This document shows positions 7,434 through 15,777 of a DNA stretch of 64,000 bases, one piece after another. The position numbers and the translations under genes were made by a program. Position 1 is the first letter of the stretch. The number at the start of each line of letters is the position of its first letter. Origin of the DNA: Micromonospora echinaurantiaca (GTDB lineage Bacteria; Actinomycetota; Actinomycetes; Mycobacteriales; Micromonosporaceae); the NCBI RefSeq assembly GCF_900090235.1, contig NZ_LT607750.1, positions 2,120,501 to 2,184,500 on the forward strand. Direction: 5' to 3'. The notes under the pieces were generated by a model, which saw nothing but the letters and a program-made list of their open reading frames with translations, was not told the origin of the DNA and ran no database searches.

Positions 7434-7439
7434 TAGGCT
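7434..7439 (+). promoter_or_regulatory. Leaderless-type -10 (TAGGCT)
   Basis: TAGGCT ends seven bases before GTG 7447, and no Shine-Dalgarno is present, which supports that GTG and a leaderless transcript. Confidence 0.45.
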
Positions 7440-7446
7440 GGCTTCC

Positions 7447-8544
7447 GTGGATCAAGAAGACCGGATCGCCCTGTTCCTCGACTACGAGAACCTCGCCCTG
7501 GGCGCGCGCGACCACCACGGCACGGCGTTCGACTTCCGCCCGATCGCCGACGCGCTCGCCGAGCGGGGGCGGGTGGTGGTGCGGCGGGCGTACGCGGACT
7601 GGTCCTACTTCGACGAGGACCGCCGGATGCTCACCCGGTCGCACGTCGAACTCATCGAGATCCCGCAGCGGATGGGCGCCACCCGGAAGAACGCCGCCGA
7701 CATCAAGATGGCCGTCGACGCCGTGGAGTTGGCCTTCGAGCGCGACTACATCTCGACGTTCGTGATCTGCACCGGCGACAGCGACTTCACTCCGCTGGTG
7801 CACAAGCTCCGCGAACTCAACAAGCAGGTGATCGGCGTCGGGGTCGAGAAGTCCACCTCGGCGCTGCTGCCGCCCGCCTGCGACGAGTTCCTCTACTACG
7901 ACCGGCTCGAAGGCGTCGACATCCCGACCACCCGGGGCCGGCGCGGGCGGCCGGCCCGGCCCAGCCGAGAACCGCAGCAGGTGGAGCAGCTGGAGCAGGC
8001 GGAGCCGGTGGAGCAGGAGCCCGAGGCGCCGCCGGCGGCCGAGGAGCCGGCCCGCGACGTCGACACGCTCTCCGTCCTGGTGGCCCAGACGGTGGCCGGC
8101 CTGCAGGGCAGCTCCGGCGGCGAGGTGACCGCGTCCCGGCTGAAGCGCACCCTGCTGCGCAAGGACCCCACCTTCAGCGAGTCCGACTACGGCTACCGCA
8201 CCTTCGGCGAGCTCCTGCGCCACCTGGCCGAGCACAACGTCGTCGAGCTGGCGGAGGGCCCGGCCAAGGGCGACCCCGAGGTCTCGTTGCCCGAGCACGG
8301 CGACCGCGAGGTGGCGTTCGGGCTGCTCCGCTCCGTCGTGCTCGACCTGGCCGCCGGCGACGGCGCGGTGGCGCTGTCCGGCCTGAAGAACCAGCTGCGC
8401 CGGGCCCGGCCCGACTTCAGCGAGAAGAAGCTCGGCTACCGCAGCTTCCTGCAGTTCTGCAAGGCGGCGGCCACCAGCGGCATCGTCGACCTGCAGTGGA
8501 GCCCGGAGGCGGACGACTACCTGCTGACCGCCCGGCCCGCCTGA
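7447..8544 (+). CDS. NYN (LabA/DUF88) RNase-fold protein with two OST-HTH/LOTUS domains
   Basis: 365 residues from GTG. The NYN domain (residues 4-155) carries the PIN-like acidic set: D12 in FLDYENL, D85 in AADIKMAVDA, and D111/D113 in CTGDSDF. A charged Glu/Gln/Pro linker (about 160-205) leads to two LOTUS/OST-HTH modules, about 208-275 and 285-360, each with an SxYGYR/LGYRSF-type core (ESDYGYRTFGELL, EKKLGYRSFLQF). NYN domains are predicted metal-dependent ribonucleases and LOTUS domains bind RNA, so this is probably a cytoplasmic RNA-processing or decay factor. It converges on the M14 peptidase gene, separated by a terminator hairpin. Confidence 0.88.
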   Translation: MDQEDRIALFLDYENLALGARDHHGTAFDFRPIADALAERGRVVVRRAYADWSYFDEDRRMLTRSHVELIEIPQRMGATRKNAADIKMAVDAVELAFERDYISTFVICTGDSDFTPLVHKLRELNKQVIGVGVEKSTSALLPPACDEFLYYDRLEGVDIPTTRGRRGRPARPSREPQQVEQLEQAEPVEQEPEAPPAAEEPARDVDTLSVLVAQTVAGLQGSSGGEVTASRLKRTLLRKDPTFSESDYGYRTFGELLRHLAEHNVVELAEGPAKGDPEVSLPEHGDREVAFGLLRSVVLDLAAGDGAVALSGLKNQLRRARPDFSEKKLGYRSFLQFCKAAATSGIVDLQWSPEADDYLLTARPA

Positions 8545-8585
8545 CCGGTACGGCGGTCCCGCCGGCCGCGGAGCGTCATCGCGGG

Positions 8586-8629
8586 CCTCCGGTGGCCCGG
8601 CCGCCGTCGACCGGCCGGACCACCGGAGG
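8586..8629. terminator. Bidirectional hairpin between convergent genes
   Basis: Arms CCTCCGGTGG (8586-8595) and CCACCGGAGG (8620-8629) form a perfect 10-bp stem, with further GGCCG/CGGCC pairing inside. There is no U tract, as is usual for GC-rich actinobacterial terminators. It serves the NYN and M14 genes. Confidence 0.6.
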
Positions 8630-8636
8630 GCGGGCC

Positions 8637-11444
8637 TCAGGCCACCACGGAGCGCAGTGGCACCCGGGCGTCCCGCAGCGCCCGTACCAGGTCACCGAGG
8701 AACGGGTGCTCGTCGGCCTGGCGGCCGTCCGGGTTCGGGATCACCAGGTAGGCCGAGCCGTTCGCCTCGGACACCCGGCTGTCGCCGGCGAACCCGGCGA
8801 CGACCGCCCGGGTCCGGGCCAGATCGCCGGGGGCGACCTCGATGGTGATCGGCCGCCAGCCGCCGCCGAGATCCGCCGGCACCGGCGCGGCCGCGGCGGC
8901 CGCCCGGGCCGGGCCGACGGCGGGCGGCGTCGCGGCGCGGCCGGCCGCGCCGCCGGGCAGCAGCAGCGCGTTGGCCACCAGGTGCAGCCCGTTCTCGTTG
9001 TACGCCCGGAACAGCGGGTTGAACGCGAACAGCACCGCCCGGCCGGCCCCGGTCGGCTCGTCGACCAGCGCGACCGTCCCCTTCAGCGCGTCCGCGCCGA
9101 CGGTGTAGCCGTTGGCCCAGAAGGTGTCGCCGCTGGGGTAGCGCAGCACGTTCGTCCCGGTGGTGCTCGGGGTCAGGATCGGGTCGTTGTTGTTGAACTC
9201 GAAGTCCTCCGCCGGTCGGCCCAGCGCGACCGGGCTGTCCCGGTCGACGTCCACCCGCAGGTGTGAGCCGATCACCGTGTAGCCGGTCGGTTTGGGCTGC
9301 TCGGTGGTGGAGGTGAGCCCGGCGGCCCGGGCCATCCGGGTGCCCTCGTTGCGCAGCCCCAGGTAGGTGTTGCCCTGGGCGATCCAGGTCCGCAGGTTGG
9401 CCTGCCCGGCGGCGGTGAGACCACCGGTCGGGCTGCTGCCGTCCGGTACGAGCAGCACGGTGCGCCCGGTGAACGCCTCGGTGTTGTCGTTGATGTCGGC
9501 GGTGGTCACCGGTTTGAGCTCCAGGCCCCACCGCTTGCCGAGCACGTAGCGGGCCTCGCCGTGCGAGCCGGCGGTGGTGGAGATGCCGGTGCCCTGGAAC
9601 AGCCCCACGTCCGGCAGGTCGAGCCGGGCGCCCGCGGCCGGTCCGCGCCGTGCGGTCAGGCTCACCCCGAGCGACCCGGCGAGCCGGTCGACCTCGCGGG
9701 TCAGGCTGGTCGCCGGCAGGCCGACCACGCCGCTGTCCAGGTCCCGCACCAGTGGCACGCCCCGACGCAGCAGCGCGAAGGTGAACTCCGCGGCGGCGGC
9801 GGAGTCCAGCGGGTACGCGTACGAGCCGGTGGGCCTGGCCCAGCCGGTGCGGCCACCGCTGATCTCCCGGACCAGCCGGGCCTGGGGCCGTACGTCGTCG
9901 CCGGTGTAGACCGTGGACACCCCCATCAGCAGCGGGTTGCTCCAGGACGACACGTCGTAGAAGTACGGGAACGGGGTGTACGGGTCCTCGCCCATGATCG
10001 CCTGGATCCAGTGCTTCTGCGGCTGGTCCATCGGGATCCAGTACGCGCCCTTCGGCACGGTCAGGTTGGTGGCGCTGCGCCCGCCGAAGATCCGCGCGGT
10101 CGGCAACCTCGTTGGCCGCTGCACCTCGTACACCTCGACGTCCATCCGCCGCAGCCGCTCGACCAGCTGGCGCACGTCGGCGAGCTGTCGGTCGGGCAGC
10201 AGGAAGTACGAGCGGATCCGGATGTCCGGCACCGGGAACTGCACGGTGTTGGTGGGCTGGACCACCTCGTTCGGCTCCAGCGCGCCGGCCCGGCCCTGGG
10301 CCAGCGCGTCGGTCCAGATCCGGAAGTAGCCGGTCAGCAGCTCACGCTTGTGCGCCGCGGCCCAGCCGAGTGTGGACCACTGGGTGTGGAACTGCTGCTG
10401 GACCCGGTCGGCCACCGCCGAGGCGCTGCCCTTCTCGAAGGTCATCCCGGCGGCGCCGAAGCCGGCGGCCGGGACGGTGTCGCCGTAGCCCATGAAGAAC
10501 AGGTCATAGGTGGAGTAGTTGAAGTAGCACTCGGTGGTGACCGCGCCGCCGCAGGCGCCGTTGTAGCCGAAGCCGGCCTTGTTGGCCTCGCCGATCCGGT
10601 TGATCCAGTCGACCGCCTCACCGGCGATCTCGTGGTGGATCGGGTCGGCGTTGGGCGGGAAGAAGTACTGCCGGCCGCCCATCTCGTGCGCGTCGATGAA
10701 CACCTGCGGCGGGTACCGGCGCATCAGCTCCAGCTTGCTGTCGGTCTCCCGCTGGGTGCGGGCGAACCAGTCGCGGTTCAGGTCGAAGCCGTACTCGTTC
10801 TGTCGGCGGCTGGCGTCCCGGCCGTCCGGGTTCTGCGTCGGCACGATGACGGTGACCAGGTTGTCGTTGCGCCGGGCGACCTCGCAGGACAGGCCCGACG
10901 CCAGCTCGTAGAGCGTCTTGAGCGCGGCGTCGGCGCCACTCTTCTCGCCGCCGTGCACGTTCCCGGTGACCCAGACGATGGCCGGGTCGCCGGCCGCGGT
11001 CGCGGCGGCCTTCCGCGCCGAGGTGCGGCGCGGGTCCCGCAGGTCGCGGACGTCCTCGGCGATCTTCCGCAGGGTGGCCGGCCGGACGTTCCGCTCGGTG
11101 GACACCACCGCGTACGGCAGCGGCTGGCCGAGCACGCTGGTGCCCAGGACGCCGGTGACGACGCGGTCGGAGGCGGCGTCGACGGCGCCGAGGTAGCGGC
11201 GGATCTCGTCGGTGCTGACCACCCGCTCCTGGCCGAGGCCGAGGGGGAAGCCGAGGGCCTGTTCCGGGCTGGGCACGGCGGCCAGCCGGGCGGTGGGGTC
11301 GGTGCTGCAGGGGGCGGGTCGTGGGGTGGCTGCGGCCGGCGCGGCGCCCAGCAGGGGCGTCATGCCGAGCACGAGCGCGAGGGCCGTGGCGCTGGCCAAC
11401 CGTCGGGGAGGAACCGTCCAGAGCGGACGCGTCGCTGGGGCCAT
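8637..11444 (-). CDS. Large secreted M14-family zinc carboxypeptidase
   Basis: 935 residues with a signal peptide (residues 1-39, ending AAAAT-type). The M14 domain spans about 75-400: zinc ligands H164 and E167 in GNVHGGEKSG and H253 in FIDAHEMGG; NPDGRD and DLNRDW supply the substrate Arg/Asn; MTFEKG carries the catalytic Glu. The remaining 500 residues are an extracellular region containing a ThuA/GATase-like stretch (VLLVPDGSSPTGGLTAAGQA, then FNNNDPIL) of the type seen in large actinobacterial M14 proteins. It should trim C-terminal residues of extracellular peptides. It is a single gene with its own promoter; an orphan peptide permease gene lies nearby, but the link is weak. Confidence 0.88.
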   Translation of the reverse strand: MAPATRPLWTVPPRRLASATALALVLGMTPLLGAAPAAATPRPAPCSTDPTARLAAVPSPEQALGFPLGLGQERVVSTDEIRRYLGAVDAASDRVVTGVLGTSVLGQPLPYAVVSTERNVRPATLRKIAEDVRDLRDPRRTSARKAAATAAGDPAIVWVTGNVHGGEKSGADAALKTLYELASGLSCEVARRNDNLVTVIVPTQNPDGRDASRRQNEYGFDLNRDWFARTQRETDSKLELMRRYPPQVFIDAHEMGGRQYFFPPNADPIHHEIAGEAVDWINRIGEANKAGFGYNGACGGAVTTECYFNYSTYDLFFMGYGDTVPAAGFGAAGMTFEKGSASAVADRVQQQFHTQWSTLGWAAAHKRELLTGYFRIWTDALAQGRAGALEPNEVVQPTNTVQFPVPDIRIRSYFLLPDRQLADVRQLVERLRRMDVEVYEVQRPTRLPTARIFGGRSATNLTVPKGAYWIPMDQPQKHWIQAIMGEDPYTPFPYFYDVSSWSNPLLMGVSTVYTGDDVRPQARLVREISGGRTGWARPTGSYAYPLDSAAAAEFTFALLRRGVPLVRDLDSGVVGLPATSLTREVDRLAGSLGVSLTARRGPAAGARLDLPDVGLFQGTGISTTAGSHGEARYVLGKRWGLELKPVTTADINDNTEAFTGRTVLLVPDGSSPTGGLTAAGQANLRTWIAQGNTYLGLRNEGTRMARAAGLTSTTEQPKPTGYTVIGSHLRVDVDRDSPVALGRPAEDFEFNNNDPILTPSTTGTNVLRYPSGDTFWANGYTVGADALKGTVALVDEPTGAGRAVLFAFNPLFRAYNENGLHLVANALLLPGGAAGRAATPPAVGPARAAAAAAPVPADLGGGWRPITIEVAPGDLARTRAVVAGFAGDSRVSEANGSAYLVIPNPDGRQADEHPFLGDLVRALRDARVPLRSVVA

Positions 11445-11484
11445 CTCGTGTTTCCCTTCCCGGGAACTGGCTCACATTGATCGA

Positions 11485-11514
11485 AGCCTATGACCTGCGA
11501 TTTTGGCCGGTCAA
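11485..11514 (-). promoter_or_regulatory. Promoter of the M14 peptidase gene
   Basis: On the minus strand TTGACC (11514-11509), an 18-base spacer and TAGGCT (11490-11485) form a good vegetative-type promoter, about 40 bases before the ATG. Confidence 0.55.
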
Positions 11515-11629
11515 GATCCCGCGCGCGGTCCACCGGTGTCGCGGGGTGCGGGGCCGGTGAGCGGGACCCCGGGAACGTTGGGCGCCACCTAGACTCCGGC
11601 TGTTCCGCAGCTCGACGGAGGGGAATGAC

Positions 11630-12142
11630 GTGCGTCGCTGGACGGCCGCCCTGGCCATGACCGTGGTGCTCGCCGGTTGCGGCGGCGGCGAACCGACCGA
11701 GACTCTGAACCAGCAGCCGGCCTGGCAGGGCGGCGCGTCGGCCGACCCGGCCACGCCGGCCGCGCTGACCCCCGAGGAGGCGAAGCGCCGCTACCTGGCG
11801 ATCGTCGAGCCGTACAACACCGCGCTGGAGAAGCTCGAGACGGCGGCCAACGCGGGGAAGCCGTGGCGGACGGTGCGGAAGCTGGCCGCCGAGGTGGCCC
11901 GGACGAACGCGACGCACGCGGCGGCGCTGCGGGAGACGACCTGGCCGGCGGCGGCCCGGGCGCCGATGGCCGCCCTGCTGGCCGAGAACGACGTCGCGCT
12001 GCGGCACTGGCGCCGCGCCGGCGAGGCGGCCGACGCCGAGGCGCTGATGCGGGAGATCCGGGCGGCGGCGGCGCACAGCGGCGCCGAGGAGGCCGGCCGG
12101 GTGCGGGCCGCGCTCGGGCTGCCCGCGTACCGGGAGGGCTGA
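11630..12142 (+). CDS. Small secreted lipoprotein of unknown function
   Basis: 170 residues from GTG, with GGAGGGG upstream and a TAGACT -10 at 11590. A lipobox VVLAGC places the lipidated cysteine at residue 17. After a short Gln/Pro linker the mature part is all-helical and Ala/Glu/Arg-rich (EEAKRRYLAIVEPYNTALEK, then RKLAAEVARTNATHAAALRE), resembling helical-bundle lipoproteins. I do not recognise a named family. It precedes the OppC-like gene by 96 bases in the same direction; a role as surface partner of that permease is possible, but the fold is not that of a peptide-binding protein. Confidence 0.75.
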   Translation: MRRWTAALAMTVVLAGCGGGEPTETLNQQPAWQGGASADPATPAALTPEEAKRRYLAIVEPYNTALEKLETAANAGKPWRTVRKLAAEVARTNATHAAALRETTWPAAARAPMAALLAENDVALRHWRRAGEAADAEALMREIRAAAAHSGAEEAGRVRAALGLPAYREG

Positions 12143-12238
12143 GCGCGTTCTGGCGGACCGTCTGTTGTGGCGCCATCACGTTCCTGGTAGACCTGCTGGT
12201 GGATCTGCTCCACGCCGCCCGGGACCGGAGGAGCCGTC

Positions 12239-13216
12239 ATGAGTGATCCGAGCACCGCGTCGATCGCCTCGGCGCCCCGCCCCGAGCAGCCGACCGAGAT
12301 CGGCGCGCCGGTCAACCCGGGGGTGCCTGGCGGCGCCCGCGCCGACAAGCCCCGGGGCCTGCTCGGCGACGCGTGGCGTGACCTGCGCCGCAAGCCGCTG
12401 TTCTGGATCTCGGCCACGTTCATCGTGATCTTCCTGGTGATGGCGGCGTTCCCGTCGCTGTTCACCAACGGCGACCCGGTCAACGGCTCGCTGTCGAACA
12501 GCCGGGTGGAGCCGGGGGCCAACGGCTGGTTCGGCTACGACGTGCAGGGCCGCGACGTGTACGCCCGGGTCATCTACGGCGCCCGCGCCTCGATCGTGGT
12601 GGCGGTGCTCTCGGTGGCCGGCACGCTGCTGATCGGCGGCACGATGGGCATCATCGCCGGCTACCGCGGCGGCTGGGTGGACGGCCTGCTGTCCCGGATC
12701 GCCGACGTCTTCTTCGGCCTGCCGTTCATCCTCGGCGCGATCGTCATCCTGACCACGTTCAACGGCTCGGGGTCCGACAACAGCACCGCGGAGATCATGG
12801 GGCTGGTCATGTTGTCGTTGACCGTTCTCATGTGGCCGGTGGTGATGCGGCTGATGCGCTCCTCGGTGCTGGCCACCAAGGAGGCGGACTACATCGTGGC
12901 CGCGCGGGCGCTGGGTGCCGGCACCGGCCGGATCATCCTGAAGCACCTGCTGCCGAACTGCCTGGCGCCGCTGCTGGTGTACGGCACGATCATGGTGGGT
13001 TCGTTCATCGGCGCCGAGGCGACGCTGTCCTTCCTGGGCGTCGGCCTGAAGACCCCGGTGGTGTCCTGGGGCATCATGATCAGTGAGGCGCAGAACTACA
13101 TCCGCGTCTCGCCGTTCCTGCTCTTCTTCCCCGCCGCGTTCCTCGTCACCGCCGTGCTGAGCTTCGTGATGCTCGGTGAGGCGGTCCGCGAGGCCCTCGA
13201 CCCCAAGCTCCGCTGA
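12239..13216 (+). CDS. Oligopeptide/dipeptide ABC transporter permease (OppC/DppC type)
   Basis: 325 residues; the ATG is preceded by GGAGGAG. An N-terminal cytoplasmic tail (about 45 residues) carries the OppC_N helix (FWISATFIVIFLVMAAFP), then GYDVQGRDVYARVIYGARAS. The BPD_transp_1 domain has five further helices and the EAA loop (ADYIVAARALGAGTGRIILK, then HLLPN). The length matches the family. It would form a heterodimer with an OppB subunit and import peptides with OppD/F ATPases, none of which is in this window, so it is an orphan here. A WGIMISEAQN loop and the C-terminal GEAVREALDPKLR are intact, so it looks functional. Confidence 0.92.
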   Translation: MSDPSTASIASAPRPEQPTEIGAPVNPGVPGGARADKPRGLLGDAWRDLRRKPLFWISATFIVIFLVMAAFPSLFTNGDPVNGSLSNSRVEPGANGWFGYDVQGRDVYARVIYGARASIVVAVLSVAGTLLIGGTMGIIAGYRGGWVDGLLSRIADVFFGLPFILGAIVILTTFNGSGSDNSTAEIMGLVMLSLTVLMWPVVMRLMRSSVLATKEADYIVAARALGAGTGRIILKHLLPNCLAPLLVYGTIMVGSFIGAEATLSFLGVGLKTPVVSWGIMISEAQNYIRVSPFLLFFPAAFLVTAVLSFVMLGEAVREALDPKLR

Positions 13217-13248
13217 GCCGACGACCCTCGAACCGGCGCGGGTGCGGG

Positions 13249-13653
13249 TCAGCCGCGGCGGGTTTCCCCGTCGTACCGGGCGGCCGAGTCGGTGAGGTCC
13301 CAGAACTCCGCCGGCAGGTGGGTGATGACGTCGTCGTACTCGCCGGGTGGGATGGCCTCGCGGAGGGTGTCGAACACCGCCCGCATGCCCGCCTTCGCCA
13401 GGTCGCCGTCCACCTCCGCCCGGCCGCTGACCTGCTGCACGAAGACGTCCAGCCCGAACCGCTGGGCCTTGTCCCGAGGCGCGAACGCGTACGCCCGCAG
13501 CCCTTCCGGGAGCCGGGCGGACAGGTCCCGTGCCTCGCCCCCGTCGATCCGCTCGGCGAGGGTCGTGAGCGTGGCGCGGGTGATGGCGGTCGCCTGCTCC
13601 GGTGAGGTGCGCAAGCGTCGCGCCACCGAGTCGATGAACTCGCTGTTCTCCAC
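13249..13653 (-). CDS. DUF2267 protein
   Basis: 134 residues from a GTG. DUF2267 hallmarks are present: EFIDSVARRLRTSPEQATAI near the start, TLAERIDGGEARDLSARLPE in the middle and a second half-repeat (EVDGDLAKAGMRAVFDTLRE). The family is helical, with two similar halves resembling a DnaA-like or stress-associated bundle; its function is not established, though it often sits near stress and universal-stress genes. It converges on the OppC-like gene and is separated from it by 32 bases. Confidence 0.82.
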   Translation of the reverse strand: MENSEFIDSVARRLRTSPEQATAITRATLTTLAERIDGGEARDLSARLPEGLRAYAFAPRDKAQRFGLDVFVQQVSGRAEVDGDLAKAGMRAVFDTLREAIPPGEYDDVITHLPAEFWDLTDSAARYDGETRRG

Positions 13654-13726
13654 CTGCCGGGCCTTTCTCTGCGTGGACAGCGGCGTCTACCCGCGTCTCC
13701 GCCCGGCAAACAGCGGCCGACCGCCC

Positions 13727-14680
13727 TCACCCGGCGGCCGCCAGGTAGCGGGCGGCCAGTTCGCGCAGCGTCTCGCGGAGCTCGGGCGGCTCCAGCACGG
13801 TGAACGGCACCTCGAACTTGGCCAGGTAGGTGGCCAGGTCGGTGAGCGAGTCGGTGCCGGTGACCAGCTCGCACGTCCCGTCGTCGAGCGGGACGACCTG
13901 CCCGGAGGTGGTGGTGCTGCGTTCGGCCACCACCGCGGCCGGCGCCTGCATCCGGATCCGCGCCCGGTACGTCCAGACCTCCGAGCGGACACCGCGCAGC
14001 ACGTGCGCGGCGGCGTCGCCACCGGGCGGCTCGCGCGGCACGAACCGCGGCCCGGCCGGCGGCAACGGCCGCACCCGGTCGGCCCGGAAGGTACGCCAGT
14101 CCCGCCGATCGGTGTCCCAGGCCAGCAGGTACCAGCGGCGGCCGGTGTAGACGAGGGTGTGCGGCTCGACGTCGCGCTCGGTGCTCTGCCCGTCGTGGCC
14201 CACGTAGCGGAACCGGAGCCGTTCGTGGTCGTGCGCGGCCGCCGCGATCGTGGTCAGCGTGTCGGCGTCGACCGTCGGCCCGCCGCCGGCCGCCGAGACG
14301 GTCGTCCCGCGCAGGGCGTCGACCCGCGGCCGCAGCCGGGCCGGTAGCGTCCGCTCCAGCTTGGTCAACGCCCGCAGCGACACGTCCTCCATGCCGGTGA
14401 CCGTGCCCGCCGCGGCGGCGCGCAGCCCCACCGCGACCGCCACCGCCTCGTCGTCGTCGAGCAGCAGCGGCGGCAGCGCGGCACCCGCGCCCAGCCGGTA
14501 ACCGCCGGCCGGGCCGGTGGTCGACTTCACCTGGTAGCCGAGCTGCCGCAGCCGGTCGACGTCGTTGCGCACCGTCCGCGTGGTGACCGAAAGCCGGCCG
14601 GCCAGCTCCGCACCGGACCAGTCCCGCCGCTGCTGCAACAACGAGAGTAGCCGCAGCAGTCGTGCCGAGGTTTCCAACAT
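13727..14680 (-). CDS. WYL-domain transcriptional regulator (YafY type)
   Basis: 317 residues from ATG 14680; an in-frame GTG 45 bases upstream falls inside the control region and is less likely. An N-terminal winged HTH (residues 1-60: SARLLRLLSLLQQRRDWSGA, then TTRTVRNDVDRLRQLGY) is followed by the WYL sensor domain (about 140-215, with GRRWYLLAWDTDRRDWRTFR) and a WCX C-terminal extension. WYL regulators sense nucleotide-like or small ligands and often control the divergent gene. Here the divergent pair is a VOC protein and a YdeI-type protein, with an inverted repeat between them. Confidence 0.88.
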   Translation of the reverse strand: MLETSARLLRLLSLLQQRRDWSGAELAGRLSVTTRTVRNDVDRLRQLGYQVKSTTGPAGGYRLGAGAALPPLLLDDDEAVAVAVGLRAAAAGTVTGMEDVSLRALTKLERTLPARLRPRVDALRGTTVSAAGGGPTVDADTLTTIAAAAHDHERLRFRYVGHDGQSTERDVEPHTLVYTGRRWYLLAWDTDRRDWRTFRADRVRPLPPAGPRFVPREPPGGDAAAHVLRGVRSEVWTYRARIRMQAPAAVVAERSTTTSGQVVPLDDGTCELVTGTDSLTDLATYLAKFEVPFTVLEPPELRETLRELAARYLAAAG

Positions 14681-14699
14681 TCCCTCATTCTGCGTCAGA

Positions 14700-14722
14700 T
14701 TGAGGAATCTAACGTTCCTCAA
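14700..14722. promoter_or_regulatory. Inverted-repeat operator between WYL and VOC genes
   Basis: TTGAGGAA (14700-14707) and TTCCTCAA (14715-14722) are perfect 8-bp arms with a 7-base spacer. The site overlaps the -35 region expected for the VOC gene and lies 20 bases before the WYL start, so one dimer could control both directions. Confidence 0.65.
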
Positions 14723-14729
14723 CACCTCC

Positions 14730-14735
14730 TAGCGT
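14730..14735 (+). promoter_or_regulatory. Leaderless-type -10 (TAGCGT) of the VOC gene
   Basis: TAGCGT ends seven bases before ATG 14743. The -35 region coincides with the inverted repeat at 14700-14722. Confidence 0.45.
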
Positions 14736-14742
14736 GAGGGTC

Positions 14743-15153
14743 ATGACGACGACACCGAAACTGCGGGGCATGGCCAACGTCAGCTACTGGGCTGCGGACT
14801 GGCCGGCGGCCAAGGCCTGGTACAGCGAACTGATCGGCTTCGAGCCGTACTTCCTGCGCGACGGCTACGCGGAATGGCGCCTCGGCGACCACCAGGACGA
14901 ACTCGGCCTGATCGACAGCCGCTACCGGCCGCCGGGCACGGCCGCCGGACCCGGCGGGGTGGTCCTCTACTGGCACGTCGACGACGTGCCCGCCATGGTG
15001 GCGCGGCTGCTCGCCATGGGCGCCACCGAACATGAGCCGCCGCAGGACCGGGGCGCGGGCTTCGTCACCGCCACCGTGGTCGACCCGTTCGGCAACCTGC
15101 TCGGCGTCATGTACAACCCGCACTACGTCGAGATCGTCGACGGGAAGGAGTGA
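14743..15153 (+). CDS. VOC-fold (glyoxalase/bleomycin-resistance-like) protein
   Basis: 136 residues. It has the paired beta-alpha-beta-beta-beta pattern of the vicinal oxygen chelate fold: ANVSYWAADWPAAKAWYSEL, then GLIDSRYRPPG, and a second half VVLYWHVDDVPAMVARLLAM with TVVDPFGNLLGVMYNP at the end. Such proteins bind or transform small electrophiles and antibiotics, and the substrate is unknown. The stop overlaps the next gene's GTG by four bases, giving a two-gene operon probably controlled by the divergent WYL regulator. Confidence 0.85.
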   Translation: MTTTPKLRGMANVSYWAADWPAAKAWYSELIGFEPYFLRDGYAEWRLGDHQDELGLIDSRYRPPGTAAGPGGVVLYWHVDDVPAMVARLLAMGATEHEPPQDRGAGFVTATVVDPFGNLLGVMYNPHYVEIVDGKE

Positions 15154-15731
15154 CCACCGTGGACGACGTAGAGATCCTCCGCTGCGCCGACGCCGGCGAG
15201 TGGGACCGGTGGCTCGCCGCGCACGGCACGAGCCGGTCGGACGTCTGGCTCGCCATCGCCCGCAAGGGCAGCGGCGCGGCCGCCATGACCGCGACCGAGG
15301 CTGGCGACGTGGCCATCTGCCACGGCTGGATCGACGGCCACCGCCGCCGCCTGGACGACACCCACTTTCTGCAGCGCTACTCGCCGCGCCGGCCGGGCAG
15401 CCCCTGGTCCCGGGTCAACGTCGATCGGGTCACCGCGCTGGAGGCGGCCGGCCGGATGCGCCCCGGCGGCCGGGCCCAGGTCGCGGCCGCGCAGGCCGAC
15501 GGCCGCTGGGCGGCGGCGTACGCGCCGCAGCGCACCGCCGCCGTACCCGACGACCTCGCCGCGGCTCTCGCGGCGAACGACCGCGCCCGCGCGGCCTACC
15601 AGGCGCTCGGCCGCAGCGACCGGTACGCGGTGTTCCTGCCGCTGCTCAAGGCACGCACCCCGGCGGCGCGGGCCGGGGCGCTGCGGCGAGCCCTCGCGGG
15701 ACTGGAAGCCGCGGGCGTGCCGCCGCGGTGA
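15150..15731 (+). CDS. YdeI/OmpD-associated family protein
   Basis: 193 residues; the GTG start overlaps the upstream stop (GTGA). Family features are EWDRWLAAHGTSRSDVWLAI near the start, AICHGWIDGHRRRLDDTHFL with the conserved GWIDG block, and the SPRRPGSPWSRVNVDRV segment, followed by a helical tail (AYQALGRSDRYAVFLPLLKA). In other bacteria YdeI-like proteins are linked to resistance to antimicrobial peptides or bacteriocins; the mechanism is unclear. Cotranscription with a VOC protein under a WYL regulator suggests a small stress or toxicant response unit. Confidence 0.85.
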   Translation: MTTVDDVEILRCADAGEWDRWLAAHGTSRSDVWLAIARKGSGAAAMTATEAGDVAICHGWIDGHRRRLDDTHFLQRYSPRRPGSPWSRVNVDRVTALEAAGRMRPGGRAQVAAAQADGRWAAAYAPQRTAAVPDDLAAALAANDRARAAYQALGRSDRYAVFLPLLKARTPAARAGALRRALAGLEAAGVPPR

Positions 15732-15739
15732 CCGCCGGT

Positions 15740-15777
15740 CGGCCGCCGGAGGGTCCGGGTGGACGCACCGGCGGCCG
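15740..15777. terminator. Bidirectional hairpin between YdeI and GNAT genes
   Basis: CGGCCGCCGG (15740-15749) pairs perfectly with CCGGCGGCCG (15768-15777) across an 18-base loop, directly between the two convergent stop codons. Confidence 0.6.

Noticed and set aside
9561..11480. A 639-residue plus-strand open frame opposite the M14 peptidase
   Set aside because: Its composition is Val/Gly/Arg/Pro shadow-type with no family pattern, while the minus strand carries a complete signal peptide and M14 active site.
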